From Sinohyriopsis cumingii (lineage: Eukaryota; Mollusca; Bivalvia; Unionida; Unionidae): a stretch of DNA of 64,000 nucleotides. Positions 8,714 through 17,683 of the stretch are shown here, one piece after another. Position 1 is the stretch's first letter. The number at the start of each line of letters is the position of its first letter. The notes beneath the pieces were generated by a model that made no database searches, had not been told where the DNA came from, and worked only from the letters and a program-made list of their open reading frames with translations. Location: positions 55,609,719 to 55,673,718 of the forward strand of contig CM068835.1 of NCBI GenBank assembly GCA_028554795.2. The letters run 5' to 3'. The position numbers and the translations under genes are program-made.

Positions 8714-10127
8714 ATGTTAGACGATAACAATTATAATAAAATGTTCAAACGTGTATCCGATCCGGCGTTCGATATAGACGCACCAGTTCTCAGATGAATC
8801 TATACGTGATTATCAATTTTATTCTTACTACGCAAGACAACCAAATCAGCGTGGAAGAATCGAATTAAAAATTCAAGACAAAAGCAGATATCTTTTATCT
8901 GCTGAAGCATTTATTGAGGTAGAAGGTGAAGTTATGAAAGCAGATGATACTGAATACGCTGCTGATGTTAGAGTTGGTTTTGTCAACAACGGTATCATGG
9001 CGTTATTTGACAGTGCCACGTATATCATCGAAGGAAGAAATATTGAATCAATTCAGAAGGACGGTCATCTTGCCACGACGATAATAGGTCTAGCAAGATA
9101 TTCTGATGATTACACAAAATCAGCCTGCCCAAAAATGATGTTCTACAAAGACGGCGCTGACTTTCCTGACCACAGACCGTATAATATAAGATGATCAAGA
9201 AACTTTGCCGACAACGACGACGCTGATATATGGCTTGTATCTCATGGTGCTCATCAAGATTAGAACTTAGGATTTTTATCACGACGATCAGTGCTGAAAG
9301 ATGTTCGCAGAAGATTTTCACGCGCAATGCCACTGTCACATATTTTTGGATTTTGCAGAAATGTTAGAAAAGTTATCTTTGGAGCTAGACATACAGCTGC
9401 ACTTGTAAGAAAGGCTACTGATGGTGATACGATTTGGCGACCTGCTGGTGATGCTGGTAAAGTAATACTAACAAAACTTTCGTTGTGGATGCCAGTAAGG
9501 ACTCAAACGATTACCAAAGAACAAAAACTACTTTCTTTCATGGATTCAGGTGGTAAATCATTACTATCATGGTTGACCACAGACAGTGTTCAAGCTAGTG
9601 TAAATGGTTTATTTACATGGCACATAGTATCAAAGCAGGTTTTTTCCGCACCACGACATATATATGTTGCTTTTCAAGATTTTGCGCGAAAGATTCACAA
9701 ACACGTAGTCATATGATATTTGACAAACTTGGAGTTAATGAAGTTTCTTTACGGATAAAAGGACATCAAGAACCAGGTGAGGATATATAGTAAATTTTGA
9801 TCAAAATCATGTAGCTCGTGCATATCATCGTTTGATGACATTTTTGGGACGTGATCAAAACATAGACACAGGGTTGCAAATATCACAATTCGATTTTACG
9901 ATGCTGTATCCGATTTATTACTTTTCGCTGGAGCATCTTGATTTATCTAGACAATCTGTCGTTGATATTCACTTTCGAGCTCAAGTAACACAACCTCCTG
10001 TTGCTATAGTTGGTCCATTCTTGGTAGTTACAGAGCAATTGCAGTTATTCTTTCAGACAAAGCAGCGATGCTTGAAGGTGCTGGTGGAAGAATGCGAGTT
10101 ATTGACGCTGCAGTAGAAAACATGTAA
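8714..10127 (+). pseudogene. Double-jelly-roll major capsid-like protein, decayed
   Basis: From the ATG at 8714 to the TAA at 10125-10127, about 470 codons' worth of sequence shows capsid-like coding in shifting frames. Pieces: 8714-8798 (KRVSDPAFDIDAPVL, ends at TGA), about 8798-9194, 9291-9716 (PLSHIFGFC, GKVILTKLSLWMP, FTWHI, PRHIYVAFQ), 9832-10047 (TMLYPIYYFSLEHLDLS) and a last frame ending VIDAAVENM. This motif set is what I know from the large invertebrate family of double-jelly-roll capsid proteins of Polinton/adintovirus-like elements, often labelled F54H12.2-like in databases. The pieces lie in the expected order. At least four frame breaks. Copy 2 keeps only the last ~60 bases because of its deletion. 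Confidence 0.72.
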
Positions 10128-10234
10128 TTAAATCACTTATCCTATTATAAAAATATCGTACAGTCACGTTTGTGTCACTCTGACTTCCAGTCAGGTGAAA
10201 AAATCACAATCAAAACTCGCGAGTAGATGCGGAA

Positions 10235-10633
10235 CAAAAATATCACTAAAAAATATCAAATTCTAATGGTGAACCAAACAAATTATCATTAACCAAGACT
10301 CAACTTAAACATTGTAATAAGGCCTTAGAATCAAAAACTGGAGTTGAACTTCATCTTTCTCCGAGCGCTATTAAAGATATGGTTCAATTTGGTGGAATAT
10401 TTCCACCTCTTACAGCTATGCCAGCATTAATATCCGCAGCCGCACCTGCCGTTGCAAAAGCAGCCGCGTTAGGTGCTCTTGGAACCGCTGCTGGAATAGC
10501 ATTAAAGAAAGCAACAATACAAGGATATAAAAGAGGAAAGGGGTCAAAGATTATCGGGAAACCCTTATCGGTACGGGAAAGGTCTGAGACTTTCCAGGAA
10601 CACCTCGTTAATCCGTCCAATGTCAAATTTTGA
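10235..10633 (+). pseudogene. Ala-rich internal capsid peptide-like protein (pVI/pX type), copy 1
   Basis: An open stretch from about 10235; the first ATG in the well-formed part is at 10379. The upstream part reads KTGVELHLSPSAIKDMVQFG, followed by GGIFPPLTAMP, a run of alanine and glycine residues (positions about 18-45 after the ATG) and a basic segment GYKRGKGSKIIGKPLS. Composition and position immediately before the protease recall the small internal and membrane-lytic proteins of adenovirus-like viruses; this is analogy, not a domain match. Copy 2 has one extra A near 32794 that shifts the upstream frame, while the Ala-rich core is kept with two changes. Confidence 0.5.
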
Positions 10634-10685
10634 TTACTTGATGCTGCTAAAAAAATGAAATATAAACAAATTCAGAGGTGTTTTT

Positions 10686-11033
10686 ATGCGTGACCAATTA
10701 CCAAAACAACCAAACAATTTTGAAACAGGCATTATTAATCTTGATGATAATTTAGGGTCTGGTACTCATTGGGTGGCATACGCAATTGATCCACGTGGAA
10801 TCGTTTATTTCGATTCGTATGAGCTTCCTCCACCAGTTGATTTTTTAAAATAGATAAACAAAATAAAACCTCCAGTCTGGTATTCAACATTACCTACACA
10901 AACGCGAACTGGTCCACCTATATATGGTCGTGAAGTAATTAATGTACTTGACGCTATATCAAAGTCTTCCAATGTACCTCATAAAGCCGTGCATGATTAT
11001 AGAAGTAATCGCGTCGTTTTAAACAGATCTTAA
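10686..11033 (+). pseudogene. Adenain-like cysteine protease fragment, copy 1
   Basis: From the ATG at 10686 the frame reads MRDQLPKQPNNFETG, then GTHWVAYAID and YFDSYELPPP. A His in GTHW followed about 17 residues later by an acidic residue in YFDSY matches the first two catalytic positions of adenovirus-type proteases, which mature capsid precursors. The frame has an in-frame TAG at 10851-10853 shared with copy 2 and then continues to the TAA at 11031-11033. The expected downstream catalytic Cys region is not visible: the last part (YGREVINVLDAIS) has no cysteine. So the 3' half is either lost or a different gene fused by deletion. A short frame just upstream (RGVF before MRD) suggests the original start lay further 5'. 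Confidence 0.62.
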
Positions 11034-11038
11034 AGTAT

Positions 11039-11662
11039 AATGGTTGATATTTACGGAAGATCTTCTTCTATCAAGGGCAAGAAAAAAAAGATGATATTGA
11101 TTTGTCAAATTACGCGACTAAAGATGAACTTACTGATATTATGAACCTCTCTGGAGTTGACAGAGTTGAAGTTGTTATTTTTCAGGATAAATACGGTATT
11201 TTAAAGACGAGCTACATCAAATGGAATGATATAGTTCGTAGAGTTCTCGGTGGTACTACGGATAACATTCCAGTATTTACTGATGGCGGAAATATCAGAG
11301 ACTCAGATATATCATTCGCAACTATTAGAAATGAAATCACAAGGAGCGTTGCTAATCATTTGGGGAGCACCGGTGATACAATGACAGACGGACTCAGCAT
11401 GAACGGAAATAAGATAGTTGTTTAAAGAGATCCAACATCTGATGAAGCTGCCGCGACAAAAAACAAATATGTAGACACAGTAGATACTACATTATCCACG
11501 CTACAAACTGAGTATGACGTTCACGTACATATGTTTTTAAATACTCGTAGAAATTTTCAAAAACTCAATAAAATCGCAGATGATTTCTTTGGCACCCCGT
11601 TGACTATTGGCGTAAAACTCGTTGATATTAAGACAGCTATATCAGAAATTGAAACGATTTGA
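11039..11662 (+). pseudogene. Fibre-like protein, frame-broken, copy 1
   Basis: The ATG at 11039 opens MVDIYGRSSSIKGK, then an A8 run (11086-11093) shifts the frame. The main open part (11102-11425) begins LSNYATKDELTDI and ends in GDTMTDGLSMNGNKIVV followed by a TAA at 11423-11425. The GDTMTxGLxMNGNKI pattern is typical of fibre proteins in phages and Polinton/adintovirus-like elements, where it lies in the shaft before a trimeric attachment tip. Same-frame coding character continues past the stop (AAATKNKYVDTVDTTLS) to a TGA near 11660. The A-run is one base shorter in copy 2 (33586-33592), showing ongoing slippage. Confidence 0.65.
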
Positions 11663-11781
11663 AAAAAATAGAAGATGTCATAAATGGGATTCCTGAGATC
11701 GATAACAATAATTAATCTAATTAAAATCCCCCACGGGCAGATTACCAACATAGGATACACAGTATCATCAGGATTCTAAAC

Positions 11782-11948
11782 ATGGTCACAGCAAATATAA
11801 CGCTCAAATATACCGCAGAAGTCACTGGTGTGAATAGACTGCCTGTGTTCAGTGCTGCAAAATTTGAGATATTTACTACGTATCCCTGGCAGCATTCAAC
11901 CGATAAGTTTTCTGGAGTTGTGTCTATCATATTAAAGAAAGGCAACGA

Positions 11949-12028
<80 letters not shown>

Positions 12029-12114
12029 AAGCATCTGATAAAAAATTAACTGCAACGTCTTACTGGTGGTGTCTAGAATGTGTAGCTGAAACACCTCGAT
12101 TGGTTACTAAGTAA
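11782..12114 (+). pseudogene. Fibre tip or unknown virus-block frame split by a TA microsatellite, copy 1
   Basis: A frame of 110 codons starting [18 protein letters not shown] and ending [16 protein letters not shown]. Its centre is a pure TA tract (11951-12026) read in frame as Ile-Tyr repeats, so the frame happens to survive in this copy. The first 55 residues have beta-rich character ([20 protein letters not shown]). It follows the fibre-like gene directly and could be its C-terminal tip after a frameshift. In copy 2 the tract is 254 bp with interruptions and the two halves fall in different frames. Confidence 0.4.
11951..12026. repeat. TA microsatellite inside a virus-block frame
   Basis: A pure AT dinucleotide tract of 76 bp. 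The equivalent in copy 2 (34449-34702) is about 254 bp with GTAT and TAGA interruptions. Confidence 0.98.
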
Positions 12115-12120
12115 AATGTA

Positions 12121-12234
12121 ATGAGCACTTCAATCGACGTTCAGATATTTAGGTACAATCAAGCACGTGAATGGCAAACAAAATTTAAAGGTACCGTCGA
12201 AAAGTATACAATAAAAATAAAGAAATATCGTTGA
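12121..12234 (+). pseudogene. Short virus-block frame, N-terminal remnant
   Basis: A 37-codon frame beginning [18 protein letters not shown] and ending at TGA. It overlaps nothing and sits just before the long open frame 12325-13332. It may be a small gene or part of an upstream one cut off by mutation. Also present in copy 2 from 34798 with one Lys-to-Gln change. Confidence 0.35.
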
Positions 12235-12324
12235 CTTGTAGTTATTGTTGATATAATTGTTTAATCAGTTAAAGAAATCGCATTAGCGCAATTACTTGTA
12301 TATTATAGTTCGCCAAATATCTGA

Positions 12325-13512
12325 TCAAAATCATTTGGTGGATTACAGTCGAATAATTCACTTGTTTTTGCAAATAAAAGTAAAGATGATGGAACCCCCG
12401 ACTGGTTAGTTGTTTCTATTCCTACAGGAAGCTATCAGATCGAACAAGTCAATGATGAATTTCAACGGAGAATCAAATCAGCAACTGGAAGAGAAGCAAA
12501 AATAGCTATAATAGTCCACGAACCAACATTATCATCCGCGATAGAGATAAATTATCCAGATTACGTTGTATATATTTATCAGCCATCAATCAGATTTGTT
12601 TCAGGTTGGCCTGAAATGTTATCAGAATATCAGGGACCGCCAGAACCACCGCGATTTGATTTTAATACATACAAGAGAATATTTCTAAAATATCCAGAAT
12701 ATCGAAAAGACGAATCTCCATTAAACTCTGATCGTCAATATTTATATTATCCTAGTATGATCATCAAATCATCAGTACAAAGAGTTTATGCTGTTAATGA
12801 AGAAACATTCAAATCATTGGCTGACACAATTAAAAATGAACATAGAACTGCATATACATCATTAGTAAATTTATTAAAAGATTACATTCTGGAGTATCCT
12901 AATGACGATCTAATAAAGAAAATCATTGAAACAATACAACATTTAAATAACGTTATATTAGACCTTGACTATATTAATCAAAACAGTATTGAGATGATAT
13001 CATCTAAGGAACTTATTTCTTCTGAAGAAAGAATTGAAAAAATTAAAGAAATATTTCTTAATCGTTATAGATTAACTGAAGCTGAATTACCAACAATTGT
13101 AATGCCAGAATTTAAAACCTACGAACTAAAAAAATCATATAGAAAAATACCCCCCCCCCCAACTATTCTAAGACACAATAACAATCCGTACGGTGAAGGT
13201 CGTCATATTTCACTAGGAATCGTTAGTATAACCTCAGCGATTGCAGTCAATCTTGTATGTGACGTAATTGATGGCAGGTCTCAAATAGATGTTGAAAAAA
13301 CAAATCAGCCTCAACAAGGATATATTTTATAGAATTTTACTCCGCAAGTACCTCCTGGATATTTGATTGTATAAGAACCTATTAATCCTGTTTATTTACG
13401 ATGTCATAATCCGTTATTATCAAGAATACATTTCAAACTTACTGACCAGAGTGGACACTTAATTGACTTAAGAAATAAAAATCTGAATTTAAATCTGTAT
13501 GTTAAATCTTAA
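12325..13512 (+). pseudogene. Long virus-block gene, probable capsid companion, copy 1
   Basis: The frame is open from just after a TGA (12322-12324) to a TAG (13330-13332), 335 codons; the first ATG is at 12616. It reads on in the same frame past TAG and TAA (13372-13374) to a TAA at 13510-13512. Features in order: PTGSYQIEQVNDEFQRRI (beta-rich part), NYPDYVVYIYQPSIRFVSGW, a proline-rich junction EYQGPPEPPRFDF, a charged helical region of about 160 residues (KIIETIQHL, SSEERIEKIKEIF), a poly-Pro stretch coded by a C11 run, then HISLGIVSITSAIAV, and after the stop VPPGYLIV and FKLTDQSGHLIDLRN. The two ends resemble a protein I associate with Polinton-type clusters beside the capsid gene; the helical centre looks like extra sequence inside it. 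Function not established. Confidence 0.5.
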
Positions 13513-13547
13513 AGATTTTTACATTTATTCCAGAAGCATATTATATA

Positions 13548-13814
13548 ATGTACCAACATGTGAGGGTTTTTATACACGACAAGGCGGGGGTGGGGGTACT
13601 TGAAAACGCTATCAAAACAATAATGACACAGTCTCCAGTAAACACAGAACAATTTAGTGTTGACATAGTTATTGATGAATACGGTAACGAAGACTTTTTA
13701 GTGACGCAGGAACAATTAAATGAGCTCCGGCTAGAACTTGTTTCTATGATCACGTGTGAAAGAGATCAGATTCTAAATTATTTACATTCCTGCATTAAAC
13801 TCGATCAACTTTAA
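13548..13814 (+). CDS. Small virus-block frame, unrecognised, copy 1
   Basis: An open frame of 88 codons from an ATG at 13548 to TAA. It is acidic in the middle (IVIDEYGNEDFLVTQEQLNE) with a helical C-terminus ending in HSCIKLDQL. No lesion in this copy. In copy 2 a 2-bp deletion near 36304 breaks it. It faces the minus-strand frame 14345-13824 across the TA tract, so the two are convergent. Family unknown. Confidence 0.4.
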   Translation: MYQHVRVFIHDKAGVGVLENAIKTIMTQSPVNTEQFSVDIVIDEYGNEDFLVTQEQLNELRLELVSMITCERDQILNYLHSCIKLDQL

Positions 13815-13823
13815 AAATATTGT

Positions 13824-13842
13824 CTAGCTCTGAATAATTTGG

Positions 13843-13917
<75 letters not shown>

Positions 13918-14345
13918 ACATAATACCTTTTATACTGATTTTTGCTTATCACTCTCACTAGTGACGTTGTTACTACAATCACTGTTATTTTTAGAAGCGA
14001 GAGTGTTTCCCTTTTCAGTATCTGATATAATTTTTTCAGTTGTCTCTCGCATGTGTCTATAATCTTTTTTGTCTCGTATTCGTCAAATAATTTTGATCTA
14101 ATCATATCAATTGCGATAGAAAGAGGTACAAATGTATCTACTTCTTTATCTTTCACTGTTGATAAGGATTGTAGCATGATCTGCTGGATCGTTTTTATCA
14201 ATCGATATTCAGATGATAGTGTATATCCACCCTGAATTTTACGATTTTGTAATGATTCGAAATCAGAAATGATCTTTTCAGGATCAAGTTGAATATTTAT
14301 GCCATCTTTTTAATTTTTTTATTGCAGAAATAATAGCATTAATAT
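13824..14345 (-). pseudogene. Minus-strand helical virus-block gene, copy 1
   Basis: Read leftward, the open part starts after a TAA near 14310 and includes DPEKIISDFESLQNRKIQGG, then QQIMLQSLSTVKDKEV and ETKKIIDTCERQLKKLYQIL, ending with a hydrophobic segment and then the TA tract (13849-13913), which is read as Tyr-Ile repeats. Upstream, AIISAIKKLKRW in the neighbouring frame abuts it across an A-run, so a one-base slip has separated the N-terminus. Predicted mostly alpha-helical and charged; no family recognised. No ATG start is available in the main frame. Confidence 0.45.
13849..13913. repeat. TA microsatellite
   Basis: TA tract of about 65 bp in copy 1 and about 242 bp in copy 2 (36524-36765). 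It forms the 3' end of the minus-strand virus-block frame. Confidence 0.98.
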
Positions 14346-14404
14346 TTTTAAAGTTCAATTTATTATATATATTTTATATATTAAAATTATATTCCTTAAC
14401 CACA

Positions 14405-14430
14405 CGATATATTACATATGTAATATATCG
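14405..14430. repeat. Perfect 26-bp palindrome
   Basis: CGATATATTACAT followed directly by its reverse complement, with no loop. It sits between the end of the virus-like block and the heat-shock-type promoter. Identical in copy 2 (37257-37282). It could mark an element end or a dimeric factor site; unknown. Confidence 0.9.
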
Positions 14431-14566
14431 CAAACACAACATCTAGGCTACTGAATAAATATTTTACTCACCTCTGCTCTCTCTCGAATTCAGCTGCAGT
14501 CCGACGAGGAGGATAGAGAAATTCTGGCTTCTTTTTTAGTCAGTTATTTGGGGAAAACCCACAAGC

Positions 14567-14732
14567 TTCAAGAACCTTCTATGGAATCATTAGGTCGTTC
14601 TGGCAAAACCGTCTATCATCAACCCAGAACCTTCCAGAGAATCACAAGATCGAGCCACTTGGAACGTTCCAGACGTTACGGTTTTCCCCAAACTATTTGA
14701 CTATAAAAGACAGGGAATCGCTCTCTCTCTCA
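14567..14732 (+). promoter_or_regulatory. Heat-shock-type promoter: three HSEs plus TATA box, copy 1
   Basis: HSE 1 at 14567-14579 is TTCaaGAAccTTC, three perfect inverted 5-bp units. HSE 2 at 14627-14639 is GAAccTTCcaGAG, and HSE 3 at 14662-14674 is GAAcgTTCcaGAC, both with an imperfect third unit. TATAAAA lies at 14702-14708 and an initiator-like TCAATT at 14730-14735. Spacing (last HSE about 30 bp from TATA, start about 25-30 bp further) is what animal HSP70 promoters show, where trimeric heat-shock factor binds the HSEs. All three elements are intact in copy 2. The downstream gene is not a chaperone. Confidence 0.8.
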
Positions 14733-15138
14733 ATTAGTCTGGAAATTTATATTTTGAAGTGGACAGGAGGTAAGTAAAATATTGTCTTAAACCACGTGTA
14801 TTAATTGTTACGCAGATAGTTAAACGTACATGTACGCGTGACTTTCTGTCCTGATTTCGCTTGCAAGTTAGAAATCTAAATTATCCTTTAACTAACGTGT
14901 ACTCGTGACTTTCTGTCTTGATTTCTTTTGCAAGTTAGAAACCTAAATTATCCTTTTACTAATTTGAACTATTATACAATCATGTTACTTCACTGATATT
15001 AATTATGACACAGATAGGGTTAATTAATACCATGACAACATGAATTGTGATTGACGGACAATCATGTACTGCAAAATTATCTCCCTTCCCTAATGTCATT
15101 GACCTTATTTATTTATTTGTTTATTTATTTATTCGCAG
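14731..15138 (+). other. Noncoding first exon and 5'UTR-type intron behind the heat-shock promoter
   Basis: After the likely start at about 14731, a short leader ends at GGACAGGAG|GTAAGTAA (donor GT at 14770). A matching acceptor, a T-rich tract ending ATTCGCAG, lies at 15131-15138, giving a 369-bp intron of the same length in copy 2 (37622-37990). Such an intron in the 5'UTR is known from several invertebrate HSP70 genes. Exon 2 should start at 15139, but no HSP70 start or conserved N-terminus follows in any frame. Confidence 0.65.
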
Positions 15139-15149
15139 AAGTTGTTATT

Positions 15150-17011
15150 GAAAACTGAACAAGTGATACAAAGGTCACTCACAAAAGCTGCTTGAGCATA
15201 GCTAACCAAACATAAGTCGTGGATGTCAATGTGCACGAGATCAAGACACCAGCAAGCAACGGCTGCATCATTGCCTAACCATACGTATTTTGGATACTAA
15301 GATACATGATGTAATTGTTTTGAATAGCGGGTTCATACCGGTCTATGCTTGGTTTTTCGATGACATGCATTGAAATGCCGAAATCATGTGATCGTTCAAT
15401 AAACAGATGCATATCAATATCAGTTATCAATTTGGACAAAGTGGATCCCAAGCCATTTCTGGCGATGAAATGTACTTTGAAGGGTCTCTCTTAAACAAAT
15501 GCAATACGTTGTTTCGATATGCTTCAGACACATATACGATTGCATGTGCTGTTTTCTGCTCCTCTTTAAGATCGAGTGATGTGACGTTGAATGAGAATTT
15601 TGAAATCGGTTGAGTTAAAAGCATCATTAATCTTTCAGCTATTTGTGGCCATAAAGCTCATTAATATTGTCATGGTTCAAAATCATACCTGTGGGTAAAA
15701 AGATTTGTTTCCGAATCTATTTTGCTGTATCTCTGATAGATTTCAAAACATGTTAATAGAATCCTTACCACTATGTAATATTGGTGGTTCAGTTTACTGT
15801 CCCATCTTCGCATTTTCGCTGTACCTATGTTAACTTTAGAATATTTTACCATGTTCAGGCATAATCGTGCACTGAGACTTTTCGCTAATTCCACCGTTAT
15901 ATAAGTCATGCTGGTCAATCAGCAGTTGTGTTACGTGTTAAGCAAATGCGGGCAAAATTTGCATGGAAACGTTTTACCCTCGAGCTTGGTGTGTCGGTAA
16001 ACAACTGGTCAAGATTCTTCATCGATACATAATGAGATAGCGACTCTGGGCCAAGCATATATCTTAACAGATCCATCTGAGCACGCTTTGCACATACGGC
16101 GCGAGTGGAAGCTGGTACAATCTCTTATCACAAGTGAACACATTAACCTTGAATCAGGCGTTTCAAATTTTTTGATTGCGGCCCTGGAAACCTGCACTAT
16201 AAATTCTATATCACCGAGATTGACTTCATATAAGTATTAATGCTATCCACGCGGCTGGTCTGTGTTGTTACTAATGGTATTAAAGACATAGACCTTTACA
16301 GGTATTGCGTAATAATGCCATGGAATGTTTAAAATCTATAACGTTTAGTCTTTAATTACTTCAATCTCTCGTCTTTGTCTTATAGTATGCTTTATTAATG
16401 GTGATACAGATGTAAACATCTCAAACTCAACAGGACTTTGACAATATTTATAGTCACCATTAGCTACATTACACTTTTTCCTACCTGGAAAGGTAATTTT
16501 TAATCTTACATTAGGCTCTGCAAAATAAATAAGCATAGATTTCTCATGCGGGCCAAGTATATCAGATCCTAACGTTGACACAATCTCAACCAAGGTTGCT
16601 TTAATATCATCAGGAACTGTTTATTTTCCAGTGTGAGGTTCAAACCCAACTCGAAAAGTTCCATATACTTATTTGTATCCAATAGTCCTAACAATGGGTG
16701 AAACGTTTACAAATAATCCATAAATTCCATTCTTTTGCAACATATTTTCTTTAGTAAATTCTTCATGCAGTGGCAAACTGTTTTTCTTCTAGTTCGTGGT
16801 ATTTGTTTTCGCTATTCTTGTCATCATCTTTAACTATTATATTAATGCCGAGAGCATTTCTCTAATTACCCTACCCTTGGCGATCTTCACTACTTAGGCT
16901 ACTATAGTCACTTGTTGTTTCATCCTCCTCACTGCAGTATGGACGTGTTTCGTTACCTGTTTTTAACGTATGCGCCTTTATAATTTCTAATACGATATTA
17001 TGTAAAGCCAT
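15150..17011 (-). pseudogene. Degraded minus-strand gene, about 600 codons, unrecognised, copy 1
   Basis: It begins at an ATG at 17011 (MALHNIVLEIIKAHTLKTGN), has an acidic/serine stretch CSEEDETTSDYSSLSSEDRQ, then a TAG with continuation in another frame. Further coding-like pieces in order: NMLQKNGIYGLFVNVSPIVR (near 16740), 16593-16345 (ILGPHEKSMLIYFAEPNV, GRKKCNVANGDYKYCQ), 16240-16009 (SRAAIKKFETPDSRLMCS, MCKACSDGSV), 15918-15670, 15627-15427 (NVTSLDLKEEQKTAHAIVY) and about 15480-15300 (GLGSTLSKLITDIDM). At least five frame breaks, no clear splice sites, so probably a single-exon gene that has decayed. Cysteine pairs suggest a zinc-binding site. I recognise no family. It points toward the heat-shock promoter and overlaps its exon 2 in antisense. 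Confidence 0.5.
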
Positions 17012-17683
17012 TTAAGATTTTCCGTGCTAATATTGGCTAAGATGTTCTGGTTCCTAGTACAAGACAATTCTTAAGTTTATGTGTTCGAGAAGTGATATAA
17101 CTACTTTTGAGCCTGTTTAATAAATCTTGCAAGCATTGTAGAATAAAGAATTCCTGGGTCACAGCACATATCCTCTATCACTGTTGTTTGAAGAGAAATC
17201 TGGGAGGAAGCTAGGAGAACTTGAGTAAGCAGAAAAATACAGGGAGATTAACAGCAGGATTAAAAAAAGTTAAAGAACTCAAAGGGAGACTTGGTTAGAG
17301 GACTAAAGTAAGGGAGTCGAGAAACGCCTGAACCAAAACAAGGGTAGATATACATAAAGGTTGGTGTAAGACCTGACAACAAAGATACTAGCTGACCCTA
17401 AATGAACACGATCCCACTCAGACAAGCAATATGCACACCACAATTATCATCTTGAAAAATCGTGTTATCTCTGCTTCTCCTAAAAGGATAGTCACATTAA
17501 CGTTAGGTATCTCGAAATAACTTCTTATGATGTCTAGGTGATACTAAAATAAATTGGGGCTGATCTGAGATTCATTATGGCCTACATGGCAACCATGTTG
17601 TAAAACTTGTTATTACTGTTCCACCTAAAGGAAAACTTTTATAGACAAGGCCCTTTCAGTAGAAGTTTTCTTATGAAGTCTAG
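17012..17683. other. Intergenic stretch, no supported gene
   Basis: No frame of interest on either strand apart from short fragments. Contains A-rich segments near 17220-17290. Confidence 0.5.

Larger units (their letters stand above)
7200..14345. mobile_element. Fossil Polinton/adintovirus-like structural gene block, copy 1
   Basis: Eight closely packed frames on the plus strand followed by one on the minus strand, without introns and mostly with short gaps, as in a dsDNA virus or Maverick/Polinton element. Recognisable members are a double-jelly-roll capsid-like gene, an Ala-rich internal-peptide-like gene, an adenain-like protease fragment and a fibre-like gene. Polymerase, integrase and packaging ATPase were not recognised, and no long terminal inverted repeats were found, so this is probably a partial copy. 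Almost every frame is broken. Confidence 0.75.

Noticed and set aside
15139-15400. HSP70 coding sequence downstream of the heat-shock promoter
   Set aside because: I translated all three plus-strand frames after the acceptor and found no chaperone N-terminus and early stops in each.
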